DNA of 18,011 nt from Bacillota bacterium (GCA_009177215.1 WFLY01000094.1:1-18011), one strand, 5' to 3'; numbered from the stretch's first letter, positions 7,447 through 15,169 are shown. Notes: generated by a model not told the origin, from the sequence alone. Numbers and translations: made by a program.

Positions 7447-8328
7447 ATGAATGATTATATTGTCCGTGCAACGGCGGCGGACGCACAGATAAGGGCATTT
7501 GCCTGTACTTCCAGAGGGTTGGTGGAACAGGCGAGAAGAGCGCACAATACCAGCCCGGTGGTAACGGCGGCACTGGGCAGGCTTTTGAGCGCGGGGGCAA
7601 TGATGGGCAGTATGCTTAAGGGTGACAAGGATTTACTGACACTTCAAATCAAGGCGGACGGTCCTATGCAGGGCATGACGGTAACGGCGGATTCCAAAGG
7701 GAATGTGAAGGGATATGCCAATGTGCCGGATGTGATTCTGCCTGCAAATTCCGTCGGTAAGCTTGACGTGGCAGGTGCCGTAGGCGCAGGAATATTAAAC
7801 GTAATAAAGGATATGGGGTTAAAGGAGCCGTATGTTGGACAAACTGCATTACAGACCGGTGAAATTGCGGAGGATTTAACCTATTATTTTGCCGCATCGG
7901 AGCAGGTTCCTTCTTCCGTAGGGCTGGGAGTGCTTATGGAGAAAAATAATACCGTCAAGCAGGCGGGGGGCTTTATTGTACAGCTTATGCCATTTGCCGA
8001 GGATGAGGTTGTTGACAGGCTGGAGCAGAATCTGGCTAAAATAAGCTCCGTCACCACTCTTTTGGATGCGGGGAACAGTCCGGAGCAGATGCTGGTTATT
8101 TTACTGGAGGGCTTAAAGCCGGAGATTACAGACACGATTCCCGCCGCTTTTTATTGCGGCTGTGACAAATCAAGGGTGGAAAAGGCGTTAATCAGTATCG
8201 GGAAAAAGGAGCTGCAGAGCATGATAGAGGACGGAGAGGAAATTGAAGTCAACTGTCATTTCTGCAATACAAAATATAAATTAAGTGTGGAAGAGCTAAA
8301 GGGGCTTTATAAGAAAGCGGAGCGCTGA
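7447..8328 (+). CDS. hslO: Redox-regulated molecular chaperone Hsp33
   Basis: The protein has 293 residues, the normal Hsp33 length. It starts DYIVRATAADAQIRAF and ends in the zinc-binding redox switch CGC (C237, C239) and CHFC (C270, C273), that is CxC then CxxC about 30 residues later. When these cysteines are reduced they bind zinc and hold the chaperone inactive; oxidative stress forms disulfides and switches on holdase activity in the cytoplasm. All four cysteines are present. AAGGGAG (7433-7439) lies 7 bases before the ATG and the methyltransferase gene ends 2 bases upstream. Confidence 0.97.
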   Translation: MNDYIVRATAADAQIRAFACTSRGLVEQARRAHNTSPVVTAALGRLLSAGAMMGSMLKGDKDLLTLQIKADGPMQGMTVTADSKGNVKGYANVPDVILPANSVGKLDVAGAVGAGILNVIKDMGLKEPYVGQTALQTGEIAEDLTYYFAASEQVPSSVGLGVLMEKNNTVKQAGGFIVQLMPFAEDEVVDRLEQNLAKISSVTTLLDAGNSPEQMLVILLEGLKPEITDTIPAAFYCGCDKSRVEKALISIGKKELQSMIEDGEEIEVNCHFCNTKYKLSVEELKGLYKKAER

Positions 8329-8436
8329 GGCTGCGAGGAGCAGGGATTACAGGCAGCAATAAGAGCATGCAGGCTGGAAAAGCGGACAGAAAAAGCTTAT
8401 GCAGTCAACGTATGCAGAATAGAAAAGAGGTTGTAC

Positions 8437-10350
8437 ATGGAACAGGGTTTTATCAAGGTGGCTGCCGTCACACCTAAAATCAAAGTGGCGGACCCAAAGT
8501 ACAATGCGCAGGTAATCTGTGAAAATTTACGGAATGTCTATGAGCGGGGAGCAAAGCTTATCGTATTTCCGGAGCTTTGTGTGACGGGATATACCTGTGG
8601 GGATTTGTTTTTTCAGGAGAAGCTGCTCGCGCAGGCGAAGCAGGCGCTTCTTAAAATAGCCGACGCTACCGCAGGGCAGGATGCTCTGGTGATGGTGGGA
8701 CTGCCCATAGAGAGAGACGGCAGGCTTTATAATGTGGCGGCTGTGCTGCAAAACGGCAATATTTTAGGCATGATACCAAAGGCAAATATCCCTACCTATG
8801 CGGAGTTTTATGAGGGCAGACATTTTTCGGAGGGGAATAAGCAGACGGTAAGCTTTTATCTGGAGGGAAAGGAGATTCCCTTCGGCACGAATATTCTCTT
8901 TACCTGTACCAATGTGTCCGAGCTTGTGGTGGGATGTGAAATCTGTGAGGATTTATGGGTGGCGAACCCGCCGGCAACGGATCATGCGTTGATGGGAGCC
9001 ACGGTGGTTGCCAATCTGTCCGCCTCGAATGAGACGGTGGGCAAGGACGCATATAGGGAGCTGTTGGTGAAATCGGCAAGCGCAAGGCTGCTGGGCGCTT
9101 ATATTTATACCTCCGCCGGCGAGGGTGAATCCACTCAGGACTTGGTGTTTGGCGGACATAATCTGGTTGCGGAAAACGGTATTATTTTGGAGCAGTCAAA
9201 ACGTTTTATGGGGGAGACGGTTTATGCGGACATCGATGTGCAGCGAATTGTGGCGGAACGGCGCAGGATGGGAACCTTTGGCAAGGAAAAGAACCTGCCC
9301 TATGTGAAAGTTCCCTTTTCCCTTGAGGTGACGGAGACTAAGCTGGACAGAACCTTTGGCTGTATGCCCTTTGTGCCGGGCGATGAAGAGTCACGTAACA
9401 GGCGCTGTGAGGAGATTTTATCCATACAATCCTATGGGCTGAAAAAGCGATATGAGCATACCGGTTTAAAAACCGCCGTGCTTGGCATATCAGGAGGTTT
9501 GGATTCCACGTTGGCGCTCCTTGTGACGGTGCGTACCTTTGATATGTTAAAGCTCGACAGAAAGGGTATTATCGCAGTGACCATGCCTTGCTTCGGCACT
9601 ACGGACAGAACCTATGACAATGCCTGTAAGTTGGCGGACACCCTTGGGGTTACTCTGGAGGAGGTAGACATAAAAGAGGCAGTGACGGTTCATTTTAGAG
9701 ACATCAGGCAGGATATGGACAAGCATGACGTCACCTATGAAAACGGACAGGCGAGAGAGCGAACGCAGGTGCTTATGGATATTGCAAACCGTGTGAACGG
9801 GCTTGTTATCGGAACGGGCGATATGTCAGAACTTGCTCTTGGCTGGGCAACCTACAACGGAGACCATATGTCCATGTATGGGGTCAATGTGGGCGTTCCC
9901 AAGACTCTGGTGCGTCATCTGGTAAAATACTATGCGGATAACTGTGGGAACAGGGAGCTTACGGAGGTGCTTACGGACGTTTTGGATACGCCGGTAAGCC
10001 CCGAGCTGCTTCCGCCGGTGGAGGGCGCAATTGCCCAGAAGACGGAGGATTTGGTGGGTCCTTACGAGCTGCACGACTTTTTCCTGTACTATATGCTGCG
10101 GTGCGGTTACCCGCCGAAGAAGGTTTATCGTGTAGCGAAGGAAGCGTTTAAGGGCTTGTATGACGAGGCAGCCATTCTCAAATGGCTGAAAACCTTTTAC
10201 AGAAGATTCTTCAGCCAGCAGTTTAAGCGTTCCTGCCTGCCGGACGGACCAAAGGTGGGAAGCGTTGCGGTATCTCCCAGAGGGGATTTGCGTATGCCCT
10301 CGGATGCCAGCGCCGCCATATGGCTGGATGAACTGGAAGAGCTTGAGTAG
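8437..10350 (+). CDS. nadE: Glutamine-dependent NAD+ synthase
   Basis: This 637-residue two-domain enzyme makes NAD+ from deamido-NAD+, ATP and glutamine, the last step of NAD synthesis. The N-terminal nitrilase-type glutaminase domain has the catalytic triad E46 (VFPELC), K115 (IPKAN) and C170 (ICEDLW). The spacings of 69 and 55 residues agree with the glutamine-dependent type. The C-terminal synthetase domain has the pyrophosphate loop SGGLDS (352-357), and an ammonia channel is expected between the two. ATG 8437 follows AGAGG (8426-8430) by 6 bases; an upstream TTG at 8431 has no proper spacing. The gene follows hslO by 108 bases and is closed by a terminator. Confidence 0.97.
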   Translation: MEQGFIKVAAVTPKIKVADPKYNAQVICENLRNVYERGAKLIVFPELCVTGYTCGDLFFQEKLLAQAKQALLKIADATAGQDALVMVGLPIERDGRLYNVAAVLQNGNILGMIPKANIPTYAEFYEGRHFSEGNKQTVSFYLEGKEIPFGTNILFTCTNVSELVVGCEICEDLWVANPPATDHALMGATVVANLSASNETVGKDAYRELLVKSASARLLGAYIYTSAGEGESTQDLVFGGHNLVAENGIILEQSKRFMGETVYADIDVQRIVAERRRMGTFGKEKNLPYVKVPFSLEVTETKLDRTFGCMPFVPGDEESRNRRCEEILSIQSYGLKKRYEHTGLKTAVLGISGGLDSTLALLVTVRTFDMLKLDRKGIIAVTMPCFGTTDRTYDNACKLADTLGVTLEEVDIKEAVTVHFRDIRQDMDKHDVTYENGQARERTQVLMDIANRVNGLVIGTGDMSELALGWATYNGDHMSMYGVNVGVPKTLVRHLVKYYADNCGNRELTEVLTDVLDTPVSPELLPPVEGAIAQKTEDLVGPYELHDFFLYYMLRCGYPPKKVYRVAKEAFKGLYDEAAILKWLKTFYRRFFSQQFKRSCLPDGPKVGSVAVSPRGDLRMPSDASAAIWLDELEELE

Positions 10351-10370
10351 AGAAAAGAAGAAATAAGAAT

Positions 10371-10415
10371 AAAACCGGCAGTAGGACAGTGATTGAATCC
10401 TTTGCTGGTTTTTTT
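10371..10415 (+). terminator. Rho-independent terminator after nadE
   Basis: AAACCGGCA (10372-10380) pairs with TGCTGGTTT (10403-10411) with one G-U, and an inner AGGA/TCCT pairing tightens the loop. A run of seven T residues (10409-10415) overlaps and follows the stem. It lies 20 bases after the nadE stop. Confidence 0.88.
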
Positions 10416-10442
10416 ATTTATGTGATTCGTTAATATAATTAA

Positions 10443-10470
10443 TTTACATTATATTTTAATGTGTTATAAT
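10443..10470 (+). promoter_or_regulatory. Promoter for the small secreted protein and lipoprotein genes
   Basis: TTTACA (10443-10448) and a perfect TATAAT (10465-10470) are 16 bases apart in a very AT-rich stretch just after the nadE terminator. This predicts a transcript start near 10477 and a leader of about 115 bases before the first start codon at 10592. Confidence 0.75.
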
Positions 10471-10500
10471 GTTGTACAATAGGGGTACTGAGATAAAACA

Positions 10501-10555
10501 GCAATATCAAGTAATGCGTGACAGGAGGCTGATATTGCAAAGATTTTTAGTATAA
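10501..10555 (+). promoter_or_regulatory. Leader hairpin with possible mini-ORF
   Basis: GCAATATCA (10501-10509) pairs perfectly with TGATATTGC (10530-10538). The loop contains AGGAGG (10522-10527), and TTTTT follows the stem at 10544-10548. A 13-codon frame runs from ATG 10514 to TAA 10555; an in-frame TTG at 10535 lies 7 bases behind the AGGAGG. The hairpin would hide that ribosome site. Its role is unknown; attenuation or translation of a leader peptide are both possible. Confidence 0.45.
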
Positions 10556-10591
10556 AACGTTAAAATTAATTATGTAAAGGAGAAAACAGGT

Positions 10592-10861
10592 ATGAGAAAA
10601 GTAAAAAAAGCAATGGCAGGGGTATTATTGACAGTGGCATTATTGGCTATGTCGGGAATCGGAGTTTGTGCAGCCGAGGCAGGCTGTGACCATGACTGGA
10701 GGTTGTACAGTAAGGAGCATGTATATACAAGTGATGTTGTAGTGTGCGAGGAACATGAAAATTGCTATGTTCAAAAAAAGGGGTATTTTGTCAGGTGGAT
10801 ATGTAGCAAATGCAAAGCAGAAGATTCAAACACATTGACAGAAGAACTCCATTTGAGATAG
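10592..10861 (+). CDS. Small secreted Cys/His-containing protein of unknown function
   Basis: I do not recognise this 89-residue protein. It has a clear signal peptide: a basic start MRKVKKAM, a hydrophobic core, and probable cleavage after AAEA (about residue 30) or VCA (27). The mature part of about 60 residues begins GCDHDW, has a central CEEHENC and ends with ICSKCKAED, so CxxC and Cys/His pairs could bind zinc or form disulfides outside the cell. AAAGGAG (10576-10582) lies 9 bases before the ATG. It is first in a probable two-gene transcript with the lipoprotein 32 bases downstream. It could be a bacteriocin-like or wall-associated peptide, but nothing in the sequence decides this. Confidence 0.75.
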   Translation: MRKVKKAMAGVLLTVALLAMSGIGVCAAEAGCDHDWRLYSKEHVYTSDVVVCEEHENCYVQKKGYFVRWICSKCKAEDSNTLTEELHLR

Positions 10862-10893
10862 TGACAGCAATATTTTAGACCGGAGGCATGGCA

Positions 10894-13062
10894 ATGAAGA
10901 AAAGTAGCTTAATTTTGGTTGTTTCATTTCTTTTGTCCGCATTATTGGGAACAGCTGCCTGCAGCGTGGGAGAGCAGACGAATAATCTTTCCGAAGCTTC
11001 AGTCAAAGCATACGGGATAGAAAAGGAATTAACTCTTGGCTTGGATGATGAAACCTTATTTGACTGCTTTGTGACGGATAATCATATTTACTACGAAGAA
11101 GAGAAAAAGGGTGTGAGCCGTCTCCTAAGGCGGGAGCTGACTGCGCAGGCAAAACCGGAGCAGATCTTTGCCTTGGAGACGAATGAGGTACTGAGTGCCT
11201 TTACGGTGACGGAGTCGGGCGAGGTGATTGCAGTGGTAGAATGTTTCGGAACGACAAGTGACAATGAAGTGGATTGGGATTCCGAATCTTTTTTGGAGCT
11301 TCGGAAAATGGATGAAAAGGGTGAAGCGCTGTGGAGGCAGGAGATACCAAATGTACAGCAGGATACCTTTATCACACAGGTGCTGGCAGGGAGTGACGGA
11401 AGGATTTATGCTTCTTCCCGGACGGAGCTGTTCTGTTTTGAAGAGACAGGAAGGCTTGAAAGATGTCTGACCGTGAAAGGACAGATAATTCAACAGCTAA
11501 CGGATGTTGGTGGGGGGAAGATTGCCGTGCGGCAGGAGACACAGAACGGTCAGAGCATTACGGTGTATCAGGGCGCGGACGGAAAGGAACTGCTTCAAAA
11601 GGACTTTAGAGAAGGCAGGTTATGGTTTAAGGAGCAGGGCGGACTGTATTATTTGGAAAATGATATGCTTGTCCGGTATGACTGGGAGGCTGGCAGCAGT
11701 CAGGCAATCCTAAGCTTTACCGATTGCGGCGTGGAAGCCTCGCTAATGTCAGTCAGGATATTTAAGGCTTTGGGCGAAGAAAGGTATGTAATCGGTCTGA
11801 GGGAAGAGGAAGGCGCCATGATTCGTTTTGTCTGGCTGAACTCTCAGGTAAAGCGGGTAGAGGAGGGCGAAGAGGAGGATATGCCGAAAACGCAGCTGAC
11901 CTTCGCAGCCTTTGACTCCCAAAACCTTCAGGGCAGCGTAGTGAGCTTTAACCAGCTGCATAAGAATTATCAGCTGACCTTGAAGGGCTTTGAATTTCCG
12001 GAGCAGGAGGGGCAGTTCTATGCTTATCTTGCCTCAAAGGACGGTCCGGATATTGTGGAAGTATCGGGAAGGACGGAAAACTATGTCCGCAACGGATACC
12101 TGTTGGATTTGACCCCCTTTATAGAAAAGAGCGACAAGATTTATTGGGATGATTTTATTTCAAGACTGCCGGAGGACATTGCCGTGGACGGGGGAATTTA
12201 CGCCCTTCCCAAAACAATGAGACTGATGGCGCTTGCCTGCCCCACAAGCCTTCTTAAAGGGAAGGACAGTTGGAACATAGGGGAATATCTGGATTTACTG
12301 GAGGAATATCCCGACGCGCTGTCATGGGAAGGGGCTTCCGCGGAAAGGATGAAGGAGGAAATCCTTCGGATGGCATTATACAACGGCATAAACGGCTTTG
12401 TTGACATAGAAGCGGGAACGGCAGCTCTGGACGGGGAGGATTTCCGTTCTATTTTGAAACGCATCGCTGCGCTGGATGTAAAAACCGTGAATAAGAGCGC
12501 CCAAGCCAGAGCACGGGAAGGGGAGGTAGTGTTTTGGGAGCTTTATATGAACTCTGTTACGGAATTGCAGAAGGCGGAAGTCATTAGCGGTCAGGAGCTG
12601 ACGCTGGTAGGCTACCCCGTCAGCGGAAAGATACAGGGGGAGAAAAGCAGCAACAGTATTTCCTACGACAGTGAGGTAGGGATTTGCAGCGGCACGCAGA
12701 ATGCAGAGGCGGCATGGGAGTATGTGGAAGCTCATTTTGTGGATGCGCAAAAGAAAAACAGTTTCTTTTTTACACCGGGTAAGGATGCCTTTGAAGAGAA
12801 GCTGAGAGAAGAGCTTGGAGAGGAATTACTGACTTTGGATGAAAACGGGAATACCGTGACAGGTTCAGCACTCACAGAGGAACAGGTGGGAAAGGTGAGG
12901 AACGCTTTTTTGGGTGCCACTGTTACCGGAAATGAGGAATTTGAGATTTTTAACATAATCGGTGAGGAAGCGGCTCCTTACTTTAAGGGAGACAAGAAGC
13001 TGGATGATGTGGTGAAGATAATCCAGAGCCGTGTCCGGCTGTATTTGGACGAAAGAGGATAA
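10894..13062 (+). CDS. Lipoprotein with propeller-like N-terminal half and extracellular solute-binding C-terminal half
   Basis: The 722-residue protein starts with a lipoprotein signal peptide whose cysteine is probably C23 in LLGTAACS, so it should be anchored on the outer face of the membrane. Residues about 35-320 hold short beta-rich segments such as GEALWRQEIPN and DGRIYASSRTELFCF, as in WD40/PQQ-like propellers. From about residue 330 the sequence, QLTFAAFDSQNLQGSVVSFN onward, with GPDIVEV, YLLDLTPFIE and GIYALPKTM, matches the fold of family 1 extracellular sugar-type binding proteins. No permease genes are nearby, so it may be a sensor or an orphan receptor. CGGAGG (10881-10886) fits ATG 10894 with 7 bases, better than ATG 10888. 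The domain assignment of the N-terminal half is tentative. Confidence 0.8.
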   Translation: MKKSSLILVVSFLLSALLGTAACSVGEQTNNLSEASVKAYGIEKELTLGLDDETLFDCFVTDNHIYYEEEKKGVSRLLRRELTAQAKPEQIFALETNEVLSAFTVTESGEVIAVVECFGTTSDNEVDWDSESFLELRKMDEKGEALWRQEIPNVQQDTFITQVLAGSDGRIYASSRTELFCFEETGRLERCLTVKGQIIQQLTDVGGGKIAVRQETQNGQSITVYQGADGKELLQKDFREGRLWFKEQGGLYYLENDMLVRYDWEAGSSQAILSFTDCGVEASLMSVRIFKALGEERYVIGLREEEGAMIRFVWLNSQVKRVEEGEEEDMPKTQLTFAAFDSQNLQGSVVSFNQLHKNYQLTLKGFEFPEQEGQFYAYLASKDGPDIVEVSGRTENYVRNGYLLDLTPFIEKSDKIYWDDFISRLPEDIAVDGGIYALPKTMRLMALACPTSLLKGKDSWNIGEYLDLLEEYPDALSWEGASAERMKEEILRMALYNGINGFVDIEAGTAALDGEDFRSILKRIAALDVKTVNKSAQARAREGEVVFWELYMNSVTELQKAEVISGQELTLVGYPVSGKIQGEKSSNSISYDSEVGICSGTQNAEAAWEYVEAHFVDAQKKNSFFFTPGKDAFEEKLREELGEELLTLDENGNTVTGSALTEEQVGKVRNAFLGATVTGNEEFEIFNIIGEEAAPYFKGDKKLDDVVKIIQSRVRLYLDERG

Positions 13063-13070
13063 CTGTTTGG

Positions 13071-13122
13071 AAAAACAACACTCCTGCTACTTTGGATTTA
13101 AGGAGCAGGAGCGCTGTTTTTT
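13071..13122. terminator. Bidirectional Rho-independent terminator
   Basis: CTCCTGCT (13081-13088) pairs with AGCAGGAG (13104-13111). The stem extends outward with two mismatches into an A-rich 5' flank (from 13071) and a T-run (13117-13122). With A on one side and T on the other it can end both the lipoprotein transcript and the convergent gene on the - strand, whose stop codon lies within the T-run. Confidence 0.85.
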
Positions 13123-13663
13123 AGTTTGTAATTTTGGTAGGGGATACATCCGAATCAGAGTTTTCTGATTCCGCGGGTTTATTTTCCGCAGACGCTTTAT
13201 CCAAAGAATTTTTAATTGCTTGTAAAAGCACAAGTGAAGTATATTTGCTTTCGGCAGTATAAGTTACCTGTTCCAGCGATTGTGTTTCATATACCTGTGC
13301 ACAGATGGAATCAAAGGTAGGCTGTAGCAGCGGATACATGGTGGTAATGGCATCGTTAAGATTTACCAGTTGAATAGAGGAGATGCTGCTCTTGTTTACA
13401 ATGACCTCTACATCTACGCTTTGCCCGCCAAGAACAAGCTCTGTGGTATAAATACCCGGTATGTATATGGAGCCGGAGGCTGCGGTGGCTGTGCTGTCAT
13501 CTGCAGTCTCTTCAGTAGGTGCGTCCAAAGACGGGGTTTCCTCTTTGTCTGGCAGGAACATCATAATTAACAGCACGATAAACAGAATTCCCAATGCGGC
13601 GAAAATGCCTGTATAAATCAATTCCTTCATGTGAAGTACAACTATTTTGGTTTTTGCGCTCAT
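13121..13663 (-). CDS. Membrane-anchored FMN-binding-domain-like protein without flavin attachment motif
   Basis: The 180-residue protein has one N-terminal membrane helix (about 16-38) and an acidic Thr/Ser-rich linker. The extracellular domain begins IYIPGIYTTELVLGGQSVDV and ends with TYTAESKYTSLVLLQAIKNSL. The arrangement resembles FMN_bind (PF04205) domains, where the end would read (S/D)GATxTS and the Thr carries covalent FMN. Here that segment is AESKYTS, so the attachment Thr is replaced by Lys. It is probably not flavinylated. AAGGAG (complement of 13671-13676) is 7 bases before the chosen ATG; an in-frame ATG 12 codons upstream has no such site. It is the only - strand gene and diverges from glnA. 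No clear promoter was found for it. The family call is tentative. Confidence 0.65.
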   Translation of the reverse strand: MSAKTKIVVLHMKELIYTGIFAALGILFIVLLIMMFLPDKEETPSLDAPTEETADDSTATAASGSIYIPGIYTTELVLGGQSVDVEVIVNKSSISSIQLVNLNDAITTMYPLLQPTFDSICAQVYETQSLEQVTYTAESKYTSLVLLQAIKNSLDKASAENKPAESENSDSDVSPTKITN

Positions 13664-13686
13664 CCGTATTCTCCTTGGGTCTTTGT

Positions 13687-13718
13687 AAAGAATATGCACC
13701 CGCCCGGAAAGATATGCA
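13687..13718 (+). promoter_or_regulatory. Direct repeat upstream of the glnA -35
   Basis: AAAGAATATGCA (13687-13698) and AAAGATATGCA (13708-13718) lie about two helical turns apart, and the second copy ends at the base before the TTGACA hexamer. The position suits an activator, or a repressor of the divergent gene. No regulator is identified. Confidence 0.4.
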
Positions 13719-13748
13719 TTGACAAAATACGGTAACGATTGTTATTAT
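13719..13748 (+). promoter_or_regulatory. glnA promoter
   Basis: A perfect TTGACA (13719-13724) is followed after 18 bases by TATTAT (13743-13748), one base from the -10 consensus. This predicts a start near 13755, just before the leader hairpins. Confidence 0.75.
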
Positions 13749-13756
13749 GGATAACA
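13740..13756. promoter_or_regulatory. GlnR/TnrA-type operator over the glnA -10
   Basis: TGTTATTATGGATAACA is an exact match to TGTNA-N7-TNACA, the GlnR/TnrA box known from Bacillus, with an extended 6-bp inverted repeat. It covers the -10 hexamer and the predicted start site, the place expected of a repressor operator. Whether this organism encodes a GlnR-family protein cannot be seen here. Confidence 0.55.
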
Positions 13757-13771
13757 GGACAAAGGTGTTCT
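13756..13771 (+). promoter_or_regulatory. Possible ANTAR-binding hexaloop hairpin in the glnA leader
   Basis: AGGAC (13756-13760) pairs with GTTCT (13767-13771, one G-U) around the 6-base loop AAAGGT. A at loop position 1 and G at position 4 are the bases conserved in ANTAR target hairpins. It shares its loop and 3' arm with the upstream arm of the terminator, so the two are mutually exclusive. Published ANTAR targets have two such hairpins; I found no second clear one. Confidence 0.5.
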
Positions 13772-13797
13772 TACGGAAAGGGTAAGAGCGCCTTTTT
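13761..13797 (+). terminator. Leader attenuator (intrinsic terminator) before glnA
   Basis: A 14-bp stem without mismatches (13761-13774 with 13782-13795, two G-U pairs) has a 7-base loop and ends in TTTTT (13793-13797). It lies between the glnA promoter and the glnA start codon, so it should stop transcription before glnA unless prevented. Confidence 0.85.
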
Positions 13798-13834
13798 ATA
13801 AAATAGGGTCTTTTAAGCAGAAACGGAGGTTAGC

Positions 13835-15169
13835 ATGAAGAACTACACGAGGGAAGATGTGATCAGAGTGGTGGAGGAAGAGGATGTGGAATTTATCCGT
13901 CTGCAGTTTACGGATATGTTCGGCAATTTGAAAAATCTTGCCATCACGGCGAGCCAGCTTGAGAGGGCGCTGAATAATAAATGTAAGTTTGACGGCTCCG
14001 CTATTGACGGCTTTGTAAGGATTGAGGAATCGGATATGTATTTGTATCCCGACTATTCCACGCTGGAGATATTTCCGTGGAGACCTCAGCAGGGAAAGGT
14101 GGCGAGAATGATTTGCGATGTGTACCGCCCTAACGGGGAGCCGTTTGAGGGAGACCCCAGATATGTGTTGAAGAAGGCAATTAAAAAGGCGGCGGATATG
14201 GGGTATATTTTTGAAGTGGGTCCGGAGTGTGAATTTTTCTTGTTTGACACCGATGAAAATACCATGCCCACAACGGCGACCCATGAGCAGGCGGGATATT
14301 TTGATATAGGTCCCTTGGATTTCGGAGAAAACGCAAGGCGTGAAATAGTAATGACCTTGGAGGACATGGGCTTTGTCATTGAGTCTTCCCACCACGAGAT
14401 GGCGCCTGCGCAGCATGAAATTGATTTCAGGCATGACGAGGCACTGCAAACGGCGGACAATATCATGACCTTTAAGCTTGCCGTTCGCACGATTGCAAAG
14501 CGCCATGGACTTCACGCTACCTTTATGCCTAAGCCGAAGAGTGATGTGAACGGCTCGGGTATGCATATCCATATGAACCTGAAGGACAAAAACGGTAAGA
14601 ATGTTTTTGAGGATAAACAGGATGCTTTAGGTCTTAGTAAGGAGGCATATTATTTTATGGGCGGTCTGATAAAGCATATCAAGGGAATGGCGGCAATTAC
14701 GAATCCCTTGGTAAACTCTTATAAAAGATTGATTCCCGGCTTTGAGGCACCCGTTTATATTGCATGGAGCGCTACCAACAGAAGCCCCTTAATCCGTATT
14801 CCCTCCGACGGCGGCGAAAGAACCAGAATTGAACTCAGAAGTCCTGATTCGGCGGCAAATCCATATCTTACGCTGGCGGTATGCCTGAGCGCCGGCTTGG
14901 ACGGCATTGTTAATAAAATGGAACCGCCGGGGTGTGTGAGCGGCAACATTTTTGCAATGACCGATACTGAGAGAAAAGAAAATAATATTGACAGCCTGCC
15001 TGCTAATCTGCCGGAAGCGCTGGAGGAGCTTGAGAAGGACAGCTTTATCTGCAATGTGCTGGGCAGACATATTTCCGAGTGCTATATTGCGGCAAAAAAA
15101 GAGGAGTGGGTCAGATACCGTTCACAAGTATCAAATTGGGAGATTGAAGAGTATTTATATAAGTATTAA
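13835..15169 (+). CDS. glnA: Glutamine synthetase, type I-alpha
   Basis: The 444-residue enzyme, the length of GSI-alpha, joins ammonia to glutamate using ATP in the cytoplasm as a dodecamer. Visible motifs are GFVRIEESDMYLYPD, the metal/glutamate site FEVGPECEFF (E131, E133), NGSGMHIHMN (H244, H246), the flap residue E304 in IPGFEAP and NRSPLIRIP. R62 and E304 correspond in number and context to the residues needed for glutamine feedback inhibition in Bacillus subtilis, so this form is likely feedback-inhibited rather than adenylylated. GGAGG (13825-13829) is 5 bases before the ATG. The leader contains an operator, attenuator and ANTAR-type hairpin, and an ANTAR gene follows without an intervening terminator. 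Confidence 0.98.
   Translation: MKNYTREDVIRVVEEEDVEFIRLQFTDMFGNLKNLAITASQLERALNNKCKFDGSAIDGFVRIEESDMYLYPDYSTLEIFPWRPQQGKVARMICDVYRPNGEPFEGDPRYVLKKAIKKAADMGYIFEVGPECEFFLFDTDENTMPTTATHEQAGYFDIGPLDFGENARREIVMTLEDMGFVIESSHHEMAPAQHEIDFRHDEALQTADNIMTFKLAVRTIAKRHGLHATFMPKPKSDVNGSGMHIHMNLKDKNGKNVFEDKQDALGLSKEAYYFMGGLIKHIKGMAAITNPLVNSYKRLIPGFEAPVYIAWSATNRSPLIRIPSDGGERTRIELRSPDSAANPYLTLAVCLSAGLDGIVNKMEPPGCVSGNIFAMTDTERKENNIDSLPANLPEALEELEKDSFICNVLGRHISECYIAAKKEEWVRYRSQVSNWEIEEYLYKY

Noticed and set aside
8329..8436. Small gene or riboswitch between hslO and nadE
   Set aside because: No ribosome-site-led frame or stable structure is seen; only short scattered ATGCAG repeats occur.
13740..13756. The TGTTAT/ATAACA inverted repeat as the first ANTAR hairpin
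   Set aside because: Its loop has five bases and no A1/G4 pattern, and it mostly lies upstream of the predicted transcript start; the GlnR-type operator reading fits better.
13775..13797. A second ANTAR hexaloop in the glnA leader
   Set aside because: The best pairing, AAAGG with CCTTT, gives a 9-base loop, or with a bulge a loop beginning with T, so it does not meet the A1/G4 rule.
13796..14572. Long antisense open frame of 258 codons opposite glnA
   Set aside because: It lies wholly against the highly conserved glnA coding sequence, has no recognisable domain and no ribosome site; it is a shadow of codon bias in the real gene.
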